The translations under genes were made by a program, and so were the position numbers. Source: Aureispira sp050633105 (GTDB lineage: Bacteria; Bacteroidota; Bacteroidia; Chitinophagales; Saprospiraceae). From it: a DNA stretch of 64,000 nucleotides. The DNA lies in the NCBI GenBank assembly GCA_050633105.1, contig JBOEFW010000063.1, positions 83,892 through 147,891 on the forward strand, written 5' to 3'. Below the pieces are notes generated by a model. The model was not told the origin of the DNA, made no database searches, and saw nothing but the letters and a program-made list of their open reading frames with translations. Shown piece after piece: positions 16,667-23,983 of the stretch. How positions within the stretch are numbered: the first letter of the stretch is position 1; every line of letters starts with the position of its first letter.

Positions 16667-18790
16667 ATGAACGTTTGGATTGCATATAACGACTTACCAC
16701 AGGAACAATTAGAATTGAGAACGCCCCCCTTTGCTAGCGGAGGAGAAGGGAGTTTGCACCATATAGAGACCACTGGTTATGAGGGCTTGGTAGCTAAAAT
16801 CTATCATCCTCAAAAACGCACCTTGTTGCGTCAATACAAAATTGGCTACTTACAAGAGCATCCTCCTAAGGCCTTGGTCGAAGAAGAAGGAATTACCTTA
16901 GTTTGGCCCAAGCAGCTCTTATTGGATGATAAAAATCAATTCATTGGTTTTTTGATGCCTTATGTTGAAGGAGAGAAATTAGAAATTTTGTCTCTGCCCA
17001 AAATAGGGAAACGTTATCGAGCGGAATGGCAACGCTATGATTTTTCTGTGGATACTCGTCGCCATTATCGATTGATGATGTGTTACAAAATCGCACGCGC
17101 CATTGAGCAATTGCACCATAGTGAGCGTTATGTGGTCATTGATATGAAGCCCGATAATATTGTCATTCAACCCAATGGACACATTGCTCTAGTAGATTTG
17201 GATTCTATTGAGGTCGTAGAAAATGGGGAAACCTTGTATGATGCTCCTGTAGCCACCCCAGAATACACTCCACCAGATAGTTATTGGAAAAACCCAGAAG
17301 TAGACCCGACTCAAGAAGAGCCTTGGGATCGTTTTGGTTTAGCGGTTATTTTTTACAAAGTCTTGTTGGGCATTCATCCTTTTGCGGCCTCTACTAAGGG
17401 CATTTATGCCGATGCTACGAGTTTGTCAGAGAAGATTGAGAATGGCCTTTTTGTACACAACCCAGCGATGTTGGATCACTTAGAGGTTATTCCTGCTCAA
17501 CACGAGGAATATCAACGGTTGCCTTTATCGATTCAACAATTGTTTGAACGTTGTTTTATTGCAGGACATACTAAGCCGTTTGCGCGACCTAGTGCCACAG
17601 AATGGGCACTTACATTGGAAGAATTCAACAGCAGTGCCCGCTTAGATAGTGAACGCTTGAAAATTCCAAACTTTGCCCTACAACAGTTGCCTGACCAACT
17701 CAACTTACAGCAATTATTACAAGTTCCTACAGTTTCTAACATCACCCAAGAAAGTCAAGTGAAGGTCAACTTGCCTTTAGAAAAGAAAGATTTAGAAAAA
17801 CAACAGCTCCCTAGTGATTTACAAGACTTAAGTCAGTTGCGTTCACAGCGGTTTTTCAATTTTATGATTTTATTGCTTATTACGGTTATTGCGGCCGCTG
17901 TTTCTATTGTTTTGCCTTGGCCATTTGCTGTTATTGGTGGCATTATACTTTACTTATTATTTAATTATACTACTTTTAGAACCCGTAAATCTGCCGAGCG
18001 TAAACACACTGTAAGGGCTTTATTATTGCAACAAAAAAGCAACTTTCAACAACTTTTACAAACCGCACAAAGCTATGAAGTCCGCTTAGTCAACTTGGTA
18101 AAAACGCTTCAGGGGAATATTGAACGCGCACAATCACTGACCTTAACGGAAGCTTTAGATGATAGAGGCCTTTTGCAACAACAATTAGATACGTTTCAAC
18201 AATTTATCAAGGAACAAAAGCGCAAATTGCGCTTGCTACAACGGGAACAGCGCAATCAATATCAACAGCTCAAAAAATATTACCAGCAGCAAGTCACTGA
18301 GCGAACAACAATGGTTGATTCTAATTTGCCAACCATTCGCCAACAAATCTTATGGTTACAACGTCAAAAACGCCTAGGACAACTCTCTCCTACCGCCCTT
18401 AATGATTATGATAAGGACTTAGGAACCTTAGAGTTGCTGCAAACCCAAGAGCAGGTAGAGCGTGCCGATACACAACACCAATACCAAGAAAAGATAGAAG
18501 ATTTATTATACCGCTGTAGCGAACGCCACAAAAGTTTAATTGAAGAGATAGAGCGCTATCATCAACGGGTGACTCCTGATAAAGCTGTAGAATTGAAAAA
18601 GCTATTGCAAGAGCAACGCCAACGTTTGCAAGAGGTCGAACGAGTGCAGTATGATTTACAACGGTTAGAAAAACCATTGGAAGAACAAATTGAAACTTAT
18701 CGCCGTGCCCAAAAAACCGCTGCTTTATATGACAAGATCAATTACGGCCGCCATTTACTAGAAATGGTAGGCCTAGCAAAACCCTTGTAA
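16667..18790 (+). CDS. Ser/Thr protein-kinase-like protein with membrane segment and coiled coil
   Basis: 707 aa. The N-terminal kinase domain (about 1-320) has a Gly-loop (FASGGEGSL), the ATP-anchoring Lys in LVAKIYHP (K44), the catalytic loop VIDMKPDN (D159, K161, N164) and DLDS in place of DFG (D177). HRD is changed to VID but the Asp is kept, so activity is plausible. A hydrophobic stretch follows at about 398-433 (FMILLLITVIAAAVSIVL, then FAVIGGIILYLLF), one or two membrane passes. A Gln/Leu/Arg-rich coiled coil then runs from about 450 to 690. The arrangement resembles YegI-type bacterial kinases, often linked with PP2C phosphatases and VWA proteins, but neither is adjacent here. The 3' end is 8 bases from a convergent gene. 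Confidence 0.8.
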   Translation: MNVWIAYNDLPQEQLELRTPPFASGGEGSLHHIETTGYEGLVAKIYHPQKRTLLRQYKIGYLQEHPPKALVEEEGITLVWPKQLLLDDKNQFIGFLMPYVEGEKLEILSLPKIGKRYRAEWQRYDFSVDTRRHYRLMMCYKIARAIEQLHHSERYVVIDMKPDNIVIQPNGHIALVDLDSIEVVENGETLYDAPVATPEYTPPDSYWKNPEVDPTQEEPWDRFGLAVIFYKVLLGIHPFAASTKGIYADATSLSEKIENGLFVHNPAMLDHLEVIPAQHEEYQRLPLSIQQLFERCFIAGHTKPFARPSATEWALTLEEFNSSARLDSERLKIPNFALQQLPDQLNLQQLLQVPTVSNITQESQVKVNLPLEKKDLEKQQLPSDLQDLSQLRSQRFFNFMILLLITVIAAAVSIVLPWPFAVIGGIILYLLFNYTTFRTRKSAERKHTVRALLLQQKSNFQQLLQTAQSYEVRLVNLVKTLQGNIERAQSLTLTEALDDRGLLQQQLDTFQQFIKEQKRKLRLLQREQRNQYQQLKKYYQQQVTERTTMVDSNLPTIRQQILWLQRQKRLGQLSPTALNDYDKDLGTLELLQTQEQVERADTQHQYQEKIEDLLYRCSERHKSLIEEIERYHQRVTPDKAVELKKLLQEQRQRLQEVERVQYDLQRLEKPLEEQIETYRRAQKTAALYDKINYGRHLLEMVGLAKPL

Positions 18791-18798
18791 TAGCCTTC

Positions 18799-19644
18799 CT
18801 AATCTTCCAAACCTCCTTCTATAAGAAGGAGTTGAGCGCCTGTCCATTCGTAAATTTTGGTCTCCTGTAAGGTGTAGATGGGTTGTTTTTCTTGGTTGTA
18901 GTACCCTTCTTCTTGATGCAATTCTATGATGTGGCTTCCTTGCTGGTGTTCTTGTGGGTATTTATAATAGGCATTTGAAAAATGGTTGTCTCCAAAGCCT
19001 TGACTTAAAAGACCTAGCTCTTTCCAGTTTTTTCCATCCCATAATAAGGTCGTGGTTGCAGCAACGCCTCCACAATAGCCATCGCTAAAAGCAATTTCCA
19101 CCACTTCTTTAATTCCTGCTAATCCTTGTGCCCCTTTTAGTTGTACTTGTGTTTTTGTGTATAAGGTTCCAATCGCCGCAATGTGAAGGCTGTCTATAAA
19201 TTGTCCTTGATAGCTTGCTACGAACACTATATCTAATTGCGGTTCTTGATAATTGCCGCGCTGTACCTTTCTGATTTTTTGAAGCCCATAAGTCATGGTT
19301 AAGGGAGTGGCTCTACTTTCTGCTTTGGTGAGGGCGATGTCTCCTCCCCATATAAATACGTCTTCCTTTTGGTATTGAACTCGATACCAATTGGCACGAA
19401 ACCCTTGGCGTGTTTCGGTTTCGTCTAGGCGTTCTAGGAGTTGTAAAGCGGTTCCTGTTGGCAGCGTTGCATGCAACGTTGCTTGGGTATCTGGCCCAAC
19501 ATAAACCCGTGTCTGAGGCCCCAGCGTCCAAACTTCTCCCCCTTCAGGATGCCAACGATAAGGGCTATCCGACGTATAATCAACTTGCCCAAGGCAAACA
19601 ACACCAAAGCCACTAAGCAACAACCATAATAAAAAACGCATCAT
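18799..19644 (-). CDS. Secreted SH3-like domain protein, unknown
   Basis: 281 aa with a signal peptide (FLLWLLLSGFGVVCLGQ). Residues about 37-85 look like a bacterial SH3 domain (VWTLGPQTRVYVGPDTQATL, then GTALQLLERL and WYRVQYQKEDVFIWGGDI), a fold that binds peptidoglycan or peptides. The C-terminal part is beta-rich (IVEIAFSDGYCGGVAATTTL type segments) with no match I recognise. It is probably periplasmic or outer-membrane associated. It is convergent with the kinase-like gene, 8 bases between stops, so the two transcripts may overlap. Confidence 0.7.
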   Translation of the reverse strand: MMRFLLWLLLSGFGVVCLGQVDYTSDSPYRWHPEGGEVWTLGPQTRVYVGPDTQATLHATLPTGTALQLLERLDETETRQGFRANWYRVQYQKEDVFIWGGDIALTKAESRATPLTMTYGLQKIRKVQRGNYQEPQLDIVFVASYQGQFIDSLHIAAIGTLYTKTQVQLKGAQGLAGIKEVVEIAFSDGYCGGVAATTTLLWDGKNWKELGLLSQGFGDNHFSNAYYKYPQEHQQGSHIIELHQEEGYYNQEKQPIYTLQETKIYEWTGAQLLLIEGGLED

Positions 19645-19709
19645 AAGAAAGGAATAAAAGGGTACCCCTTTTCTAAAACAAAAAGTAGACCTGTTTCAAA
19701 AGAAACCCT

Positions 19710-20261
19710 TTAATCAGGAGCAACTTCAGACATATACTGCGCATTATCTCCATGGTGAACACCTTGAAAATCTGGATTTTCTAAATAATGGCGAAGGGCA
19801 AAATGATTGGAATAAAAGGCCAAATCCTTCCAAGGAATAGCACCAACATCAAATAGGCGCACTTCTGTAGTCTCATCACCAGCACCAAATTCCAAGTTAT
19901 CTAAGGTAGCCAAAAACAGAAAATACACTTGATTAACATGGTGAATGTTATAAACAGTATGAAGGCGTTTAATCGTCACTTTAGCTCGGGTCTCTTCCCA
20001 AACTTCTCTAGCGGCTCCCTGCATGACGGTTTCTCCATTTTCCATAAACCCAGCAGGCAAATTCCATTTCCCCTTTCTAGGTTCAATATCGCGGCGCCCT
20101 AAGAGTATTTTTCCTTCATGAAAAACCAAACAACCACAAATCATTTTAGGATTTTGATAGTGTACCATTGCACAATTAGAGCAAACAAAACGAGACCGCG
20201 TATCACCAGTAGGAACTTGATATAACAAAGGACCATGACCACATTGACTACAGAATTTCAT
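19710..20261 (-). CDS. Zinc-ribbon Nudix hydrolase
   Basis: 183 aa. An N-terminal zinc ribbon is visible (C4, C7, C27, C30: FCSQCG and VCSNC). The Nudix box lies at about 71-93 (GFMENGETVMQGAAREVWEE), with the metal-binding REVWEE core intact. The usual Gly after EE is replaced (EETRA). Nudix enzymes hydrolyse nucleoside diphosphates linked to another moiety; zinc-ribbon members include NAD-pyrophosphatase-like proteins, but the NudC-specific SQPWPFPxS array is absent, so the substrate is open. Cytoplasmic. It is followed leftward by the SH3-like secreted protein after 65 bases, with no sign of functional linkage. Confidence 0.88.
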   Translation of the reverse strand: MKFCSQCGHGPLLYQVPTGDTRSRFVCSNCAMVHYQNPKMICGCLVFHEGKILLGRRDIEPRKGKWNLPAGFMENGETVMQGAAREVWEETRAKVTIKRLHTVYNIHHVNQVYFLFLATLDNLEFGAGDETTEVRLFDVGAIPWKDLAFYSNHFALRHYLENPDFQGVHHGDNAQYMSEVAPD

Positions 20262-20485
20262 ACAAAGTGCTTTAGTAAACTTAAAATAACAGGATATGGA
20301 AGATACAAGATTTGAGCAAGATATTAGACTTTGTGACGCCCTTCGTCATAAAGTTTATTCCGCTGCCCTACTAACATTCCTTCTATAAAAAATAGTTCAG
20401 ACCTTATTTTGACAACACTTCTTCACAAAATTAGTTGTAGTATGAAGCATAGAATAAGGCCAGTGTAAAAAAATAATTCCATTGG

Positions 20486-20525
20486 CCTAAAAAATATTTT
20501 AGATTACTCTAAAAATTCTTTTAGA
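20486..20525 (+). promoter_or_regulatory. Operator array: four alternating half-sites, 11-bp period
   Basis: Half-sites begin at 20486 (CCTAAAA), 20497 (TTTTAGA), 20508 (TCTAAAA) and 20519 (TTTTAGA), each followed by a 4-base spacer. Adjacent pairs form three overlapping inverted repeats of form 7-4-7, two of them perfect. The array ends 6 bases before the -7 box (20532-20539), so bound protein would block RNA polymerase. The half-site resembles those of DtxR/MntR-type metalloregulators (TTTAGG-like), which fits a TonB-dependent uptake gene; the identity of the regulator is inference. Confidence 0.75.
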
Positions 20526-20531
20526 TTGTCC

Positions 20532-20539
20532 TATATTTG
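20532..20539 (+). promoter_or_regulatory. -7 box of the TonB receptor promoter
   Basis: TATATTTG matches TAnnTTTG perfectly, 50 bases before the ATG at 20590. The region where a -33 box would lie is occupied by the half-site array. The remaining part of the 20262-20485 gap shows nothing else supported. Confidence 0.7.
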
Positions 20540-20589
20540 TATCATAACAATCCATTCCTTGTTTTAAGCCACTGTTTTGTATTACAATT

Positions 20590-22929
20590 ATGAAATATAT
20601 TTTACTCTGTTTACTTGCTTTCAATTTATTCACTGCTTCCGCGCAAACAGGAAGTATTGAAGGACGGTTGCTCAATTCTGATTATGAAGCCATCTTAGCT
20701 GCTAATGTATCTCTATGGATAGGAGATAGTTTAACCAATTACATCACTAGTAGCGATTATGATGGTCACTTTAAATTAGAAGACGTTCCTTATGGGGAAT
20801 ACAAGCTGCATGTCTCTTATATTGGTCTTCAAACCTTAAAAGAAAACATCACCTTATCACAAGCCAACTTAGATCTAGGCCGTCTATCCTTTGTTGCGAC
20901 CTCTACACTGACAGAAGAGATTGTCGTAACGAGCAATGTCATTCAGAAAGAACATACTGTTTGTTGTGCTATTGAGCGTATTGCTCCTACAGTGGCCACC
21001 AAACATATCGTAGATCCTGATGTGCTCAATAAAATCACCTCTCCAACCAATTTAGTAGAAGCACTTACCTTGGTCTCAGGAGTCCAAGAAGAAGTTGCTT
21101 GTGGAGTTTGTTTTACCAATACGATTAGTATTAATGGCCTGCCAGGACAGTACACTGCTGTTCTAATTGATGGAACTCCTATGTATGGGAATTTAGCAGC
21201 TGTTTATGGGCTCAATGGCCTACCGACAACAATGATTGATCGTATTGAGATCACCAAAGGTCCAAGCTCCACTATTTTTGGCTCTGAGGCTGTTGCAGGA
21301 GTAATTAATATTATTACTAAGAACCCACGCCAAGAGCCTTTAATTTCTTTAGACATTCGTGGAACAACCCATTTAGAGAGTTTCAACAATATTTCTATAG
21401 CGCAAACCTGGGGTAAATGGAGTACTATGGTTGGATTAAGCCATGCCTATGTCGGCACCAATCACGATGATAATGGGGATGGATTTGGAGATTTAATCAA
21501 CTTAGATCGGGTATCTGCCTTTGCTAAATTAACACTAAAACGACCTAAAAACCGCCGTTTTTCCTTATTTGCTCGTTTCTATTATGAGGATAGGAGAAAT
21601 GGGGTAGAAGAGTTTGTTGATGGGCGCAATTACTTTCAACTACGAGGCGATGATCAAATCTATGGAGAGAGTATTTTCACTCAGCGCTGGGAAATATTAG
21701 GAACCTATGATTTACCAACAGAGGAATACATCAAGCTAGACTATTCTTTTTCTGGTCACTACCAAGACAGTTATTATGGCTCTGATTATTATGTTGCCAC
21801 ACAGTATGTTGGTTTTGCCAATTTGAACTGGAACAAATACTACAAAGGACATGGTATTACTGCTGGTCTAACCTTCCGTTATCAATATTATGATGACAAT
21901 ACCATTGCAACACAAGATAGCTTACAACAAACGGTAGGAGATCATCAATTCATTCCAGGTATTTATGTTCAAGATGCTTGGGATGTTTCTAATAAACTAG
22001 CTATTCTATATGGTTGTCGATTAGACTTTTATCAAAATCATGGGTTCATTCCTGCTCCTCGCTTTAATCTAAAATACCAACCAAGTACTTGGACAACGTT
22101 CCGCCTCAATGCAGGGACAGGATTCCGAATTGTCAACCTCTTTACAGAAGATCATGCTTTTGTAACGGGCAGCCGTCAAGTTGAAATTGCGGAAACATTG
22201 CAACCAGAACGTTCTTACAATGCCTCCCTCAACTTCAATCATATATTTTTATTAGGCGAAAGTCAGGGCAATATCAATATAGATGCGTTTTACACGTACT
22301 TTAGCAATGCTATTTTTCCAGATTATAGCAATGCCAATAAGATCGTTTACAAAAATCTAGCAGGTTTTGCACAGACCCGTGGTTTTAGTGCTAGTTATAG
22401 CCATCAATTGCCTTTTCCATTGAGTTGGTCCATTTCTGCCAATCTACAATGGGCTTCACAAACCAATAAAAATGAATTCAACGAATGGGAAACTTCCCCT
22501 CTAGAATACGCTCCACTATACAGTGGTAACTGGAGCTTACAGTACAATTATCGCCCTTGGGACCTAATTCTTACTTACTCTGGCACCTTGACAGGAACAA
22601 TGGCCTTACCAGAAGTTTTTGATGTTAATGATCAAGGGGTGGCAGTTTCTACTGCTCGTCCAACAACCTCTAAGCCATTTGCCCTGCACAATATGCAATT
22701 GACCAAGACCTTTTCTCGCCAGAATTTAGAAATCTATTTAGGCGTACAAAATTTCTTGGATTATCGCCAAGAAATCTCTCCATTGGTAGGTTATAACGAT
22801 CCCAATTCAGCCGCTGGTTTTAGCGACTTTTTTGATACCGCTTATGCTTATTCTCCGATTCATGGACGTGAATTCTATTTAGGGATTCGTTGGCAATTTT
22901 CTGGCACTAAAAAAACAAAAAAATCATAG
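20590..22929 (+). CDS. TonB-dependent receptor with Cys-rich plug
   Basis: 779 aa outer-membrane receptor. Signal peptide (LLCLLAFNLFTASAQ), then a carboxypeptidase-regulatory-like domain (about 20-105, GSIEGRLLNSDYEAILAANV), then the plug (ISINGLPGQYTAVLIDGTPM, IDRIEITKGPSSTIFGSEAV, AGVINIITKNP), then a 22-strand-type barrel ending FYLGIRWQFSG. The plug carries cysteines: CC at 125-126 and CGVC at 171-174. Such Cys-bearing plugs recur in Bacteroidota receptors thought to handle metals or cofactors, but the ligand is not proven. An operator array sits in its promoter (20486-20525), pointing to repression by a small-molecule- or metal-sensing factor. It is monocistronic; the next gene converges 7 bases after the stop. 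Confidence 0.93.
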   Translation: MKYILLCLLAFNLFTASAQTGSIEGRLLNSDYEAILAANVSLWIGDSLTNYITSSDYDGHFKLEDVPYGEYKLHVSYIGLQTLKENITLSQANLDLGRLSFVATSTLTEEIVVTSNVIQKEHTVCCAIERIAPTVATKHIVDPDVLNKITSPTNLVEALTLVSGVQEEVACGVCFTNTISINGLPGQYTAVLIDGTPMYGNLAAVYGLNGLPTTMIDRIEITKGPSSTIFGSEAVAGVINIITKNPRQEPLISLDIRGTTHLESFNNISIAQTWGKWSTMVGLSHAYVGTNHDDNGDGFGDLINLDRVSAFAKLTLKRPKNRRFSLFARFYYEDRRNGVEEFVDGRNYFQLRGDDQIYGESIFTQRWEILGTYDLPTEEYIKLDYSFSGHYQDSYYGSDYYVATQYVGFANLNWNKYYKGHGITAGLTFRYQYYDDNTIATQDSLQQTVGDHQFIPGIYVQDAWDVSNKLAILYGCRLDFYQNHGFIPAPRFNLKYQPSTWTTFRLNAGTGFRIVNLFTEDHAFVTGSRQVEIAETLQPERSYNASLNFNHIFLLGESQGNINIDAFYTYFSNAIFPDYSNANKIVYKNLAGFAQTRGFSASYSHQLPFPLSWSISANLQWASQTNKNEFNEWETSPLEYAPLYSGNWSLQYNYRPWDLILTYSGTLTGTMALPEVFDVNDQGVAVSTARPTTSKPFALHNMQLTKTFSRQNLEIYLGVQNFLDYRQEISPLVGYNDPNSAAGFSDFFDTAYAYSPIHGREFYLGIRWQFSGTKKTKKS

Positions 22930-22936
22930 CAACGGC

Positions 22937-23578
22937 TTATTTATCAAGCTCTAGTAAAATTAATAAAGCTGCCTCAGGAAGCCCTGTAATCGCTATAATT
23001 TGATCCAAATCCAAGCCCTCCTCATATAGATGGAGGGCTATTTCTTCTTTATCTTGATAATAACTAGACTCTAAAGTATGTTTGGCCTGTTCAACAGCTT
23101 CTTGTGCCAACTCTTCTGCTTTTTGAATCGTTAATGGCACGGCATTTTCTATAGATTGCCATTCCTCCAATGCCCCTGATTGTGCCAAACTATAATAGCC
23201 TTGATCACCCAGCAATAAGTAATCTAAAATAGGCAATTTGATTAAGTAACCCACTTGTAATAACTGTCGAATAGCAAGGAGGTCTTCCTCTCCAAACAGC
23301 CATTCTTTATCGTATGCCCGTTGACAAATCAACACAAAGTTGGCGTGTTTATGTAAGGCCGCTTGAAAGACTTCGGTTGTTTGCAATTCTGCGATCTCAG
23401 TGGCACTCAATAGCTCCATTAATAACAATTGATGGTGCTGACTCAAGCCGATGACCCAAAGACAACTCTCTCCTTCTCTTGGGGCTTCTCCTTGTAATAA
23501 TAATTCTTGTACAATCTCATACAGGTCATTTATTAATAACGAGTTATCCTTATTTCCTATTGGGTTTTCTTTTTTCAT
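22937..23578 (-). CDS. RadC/JAB-like protein lacking metal ligands
   Basis: 213 aa. The order of motifs follows the RadC (MPN/JAB) domain: CLWVIGLSQHHQLLLMELLS, then TEVFQAALHKHANFVLI, then EEDLLAIRQLLQVGYLIKLP, then ILDYLLLGDQGYYSLAQSGA, which closely matches the RadC end (PVLDHIIIGDGRYVSL type). In true RadC the strand between these ends HNHPSGxxxPSxxD; here it is ICQRAYDKEWLFGEED, so both His ligands are gone (C85, R87). The protein should be catalytically dead. The C-terminus (about 150-213) is helical, with a helix-turn-helix-like end (EEGLDLDQIIAITGLPEAAL). Likely a scaffold or regulator; the role is unknown. Confidence 0.6.
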   Translation of the reverse strand: MKKENPIGNKDNSLLINDLYEIVQELLLQGEAPREGESCLWVIGLSQHHQLLLMELLSATEIAELQTTEVFQAALHKHANFVLICQRAYDKEWLFGEEDLLAIRQLLQVGYLIKLPILDYLLLGDQGYYSLAQSGALEEWQSIENAVPLTIQKAEELAQEAVEQAKHTLESSYYQDKEEIALHLYEEGLDLDQIIAITGLPEAALLILLELDK

Positions 23579-23805
23579 GTAGGTATTTTTAATGCTTTAT
23601 TTTTTCCTTAGATTTCACTTACAATTTTATGAAATTTTAAATTAAAAATCAAATAAAATTTACAAATAAGCCTATTTTTAGCTCTAAAAACCTATTAAAA
23701 ATACAATTAATCTTGTTTTGAAATTATTGTTTCAAATAAAAGTTCCCAAAACTTCTATTCCTTTCAAAACCATTCCATTATTTTTTAAAAAAATTATTTC
23801 TTTTA

Positions 23806-23841
23806 AAACAAAAAAGCACCAAAACTATAAAGTTTTGGTGC
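23806..23841 (-). terminator. Intrinsic terminator, leftward
   Basis: GCACCAAAACT (23816-23826), 4-base loop, AGTTTTGGTGC (23831-23841). On the minus strand it is followed by six T then GTTTT. It is the second of two terminators behind the DUF4157 gene. Confidence 0.8.
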
Positions 23842-23915
23842 CTCCTACATTCCATCAATAAAGCGATATAAATACAGTCTTGTTTTTCTAATTGCTTCCT
23901 AAAAAAGTATTTTTA

Positions 23916-23950
23916 ATAAAAAAAGCCACCTGTTTCGACAGGCAGCTTTT
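23916..23950 (-). terminator. Intrinsic terminator of the DUF4157 gene
   Basis: AAAAGC-CA-CCTGT, TTCG tetraloop (23934-23937), ACAGG-CA-GCTTTT. On the minus strand it is followed by a T-rich tail. It lies 34 bases past the stop of the DUF4157 gene. Confidence 0.85.
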
Positions 23951-23983
23951 GTAGATTTTTTATAAGTAATAATGAAGAGAGTA

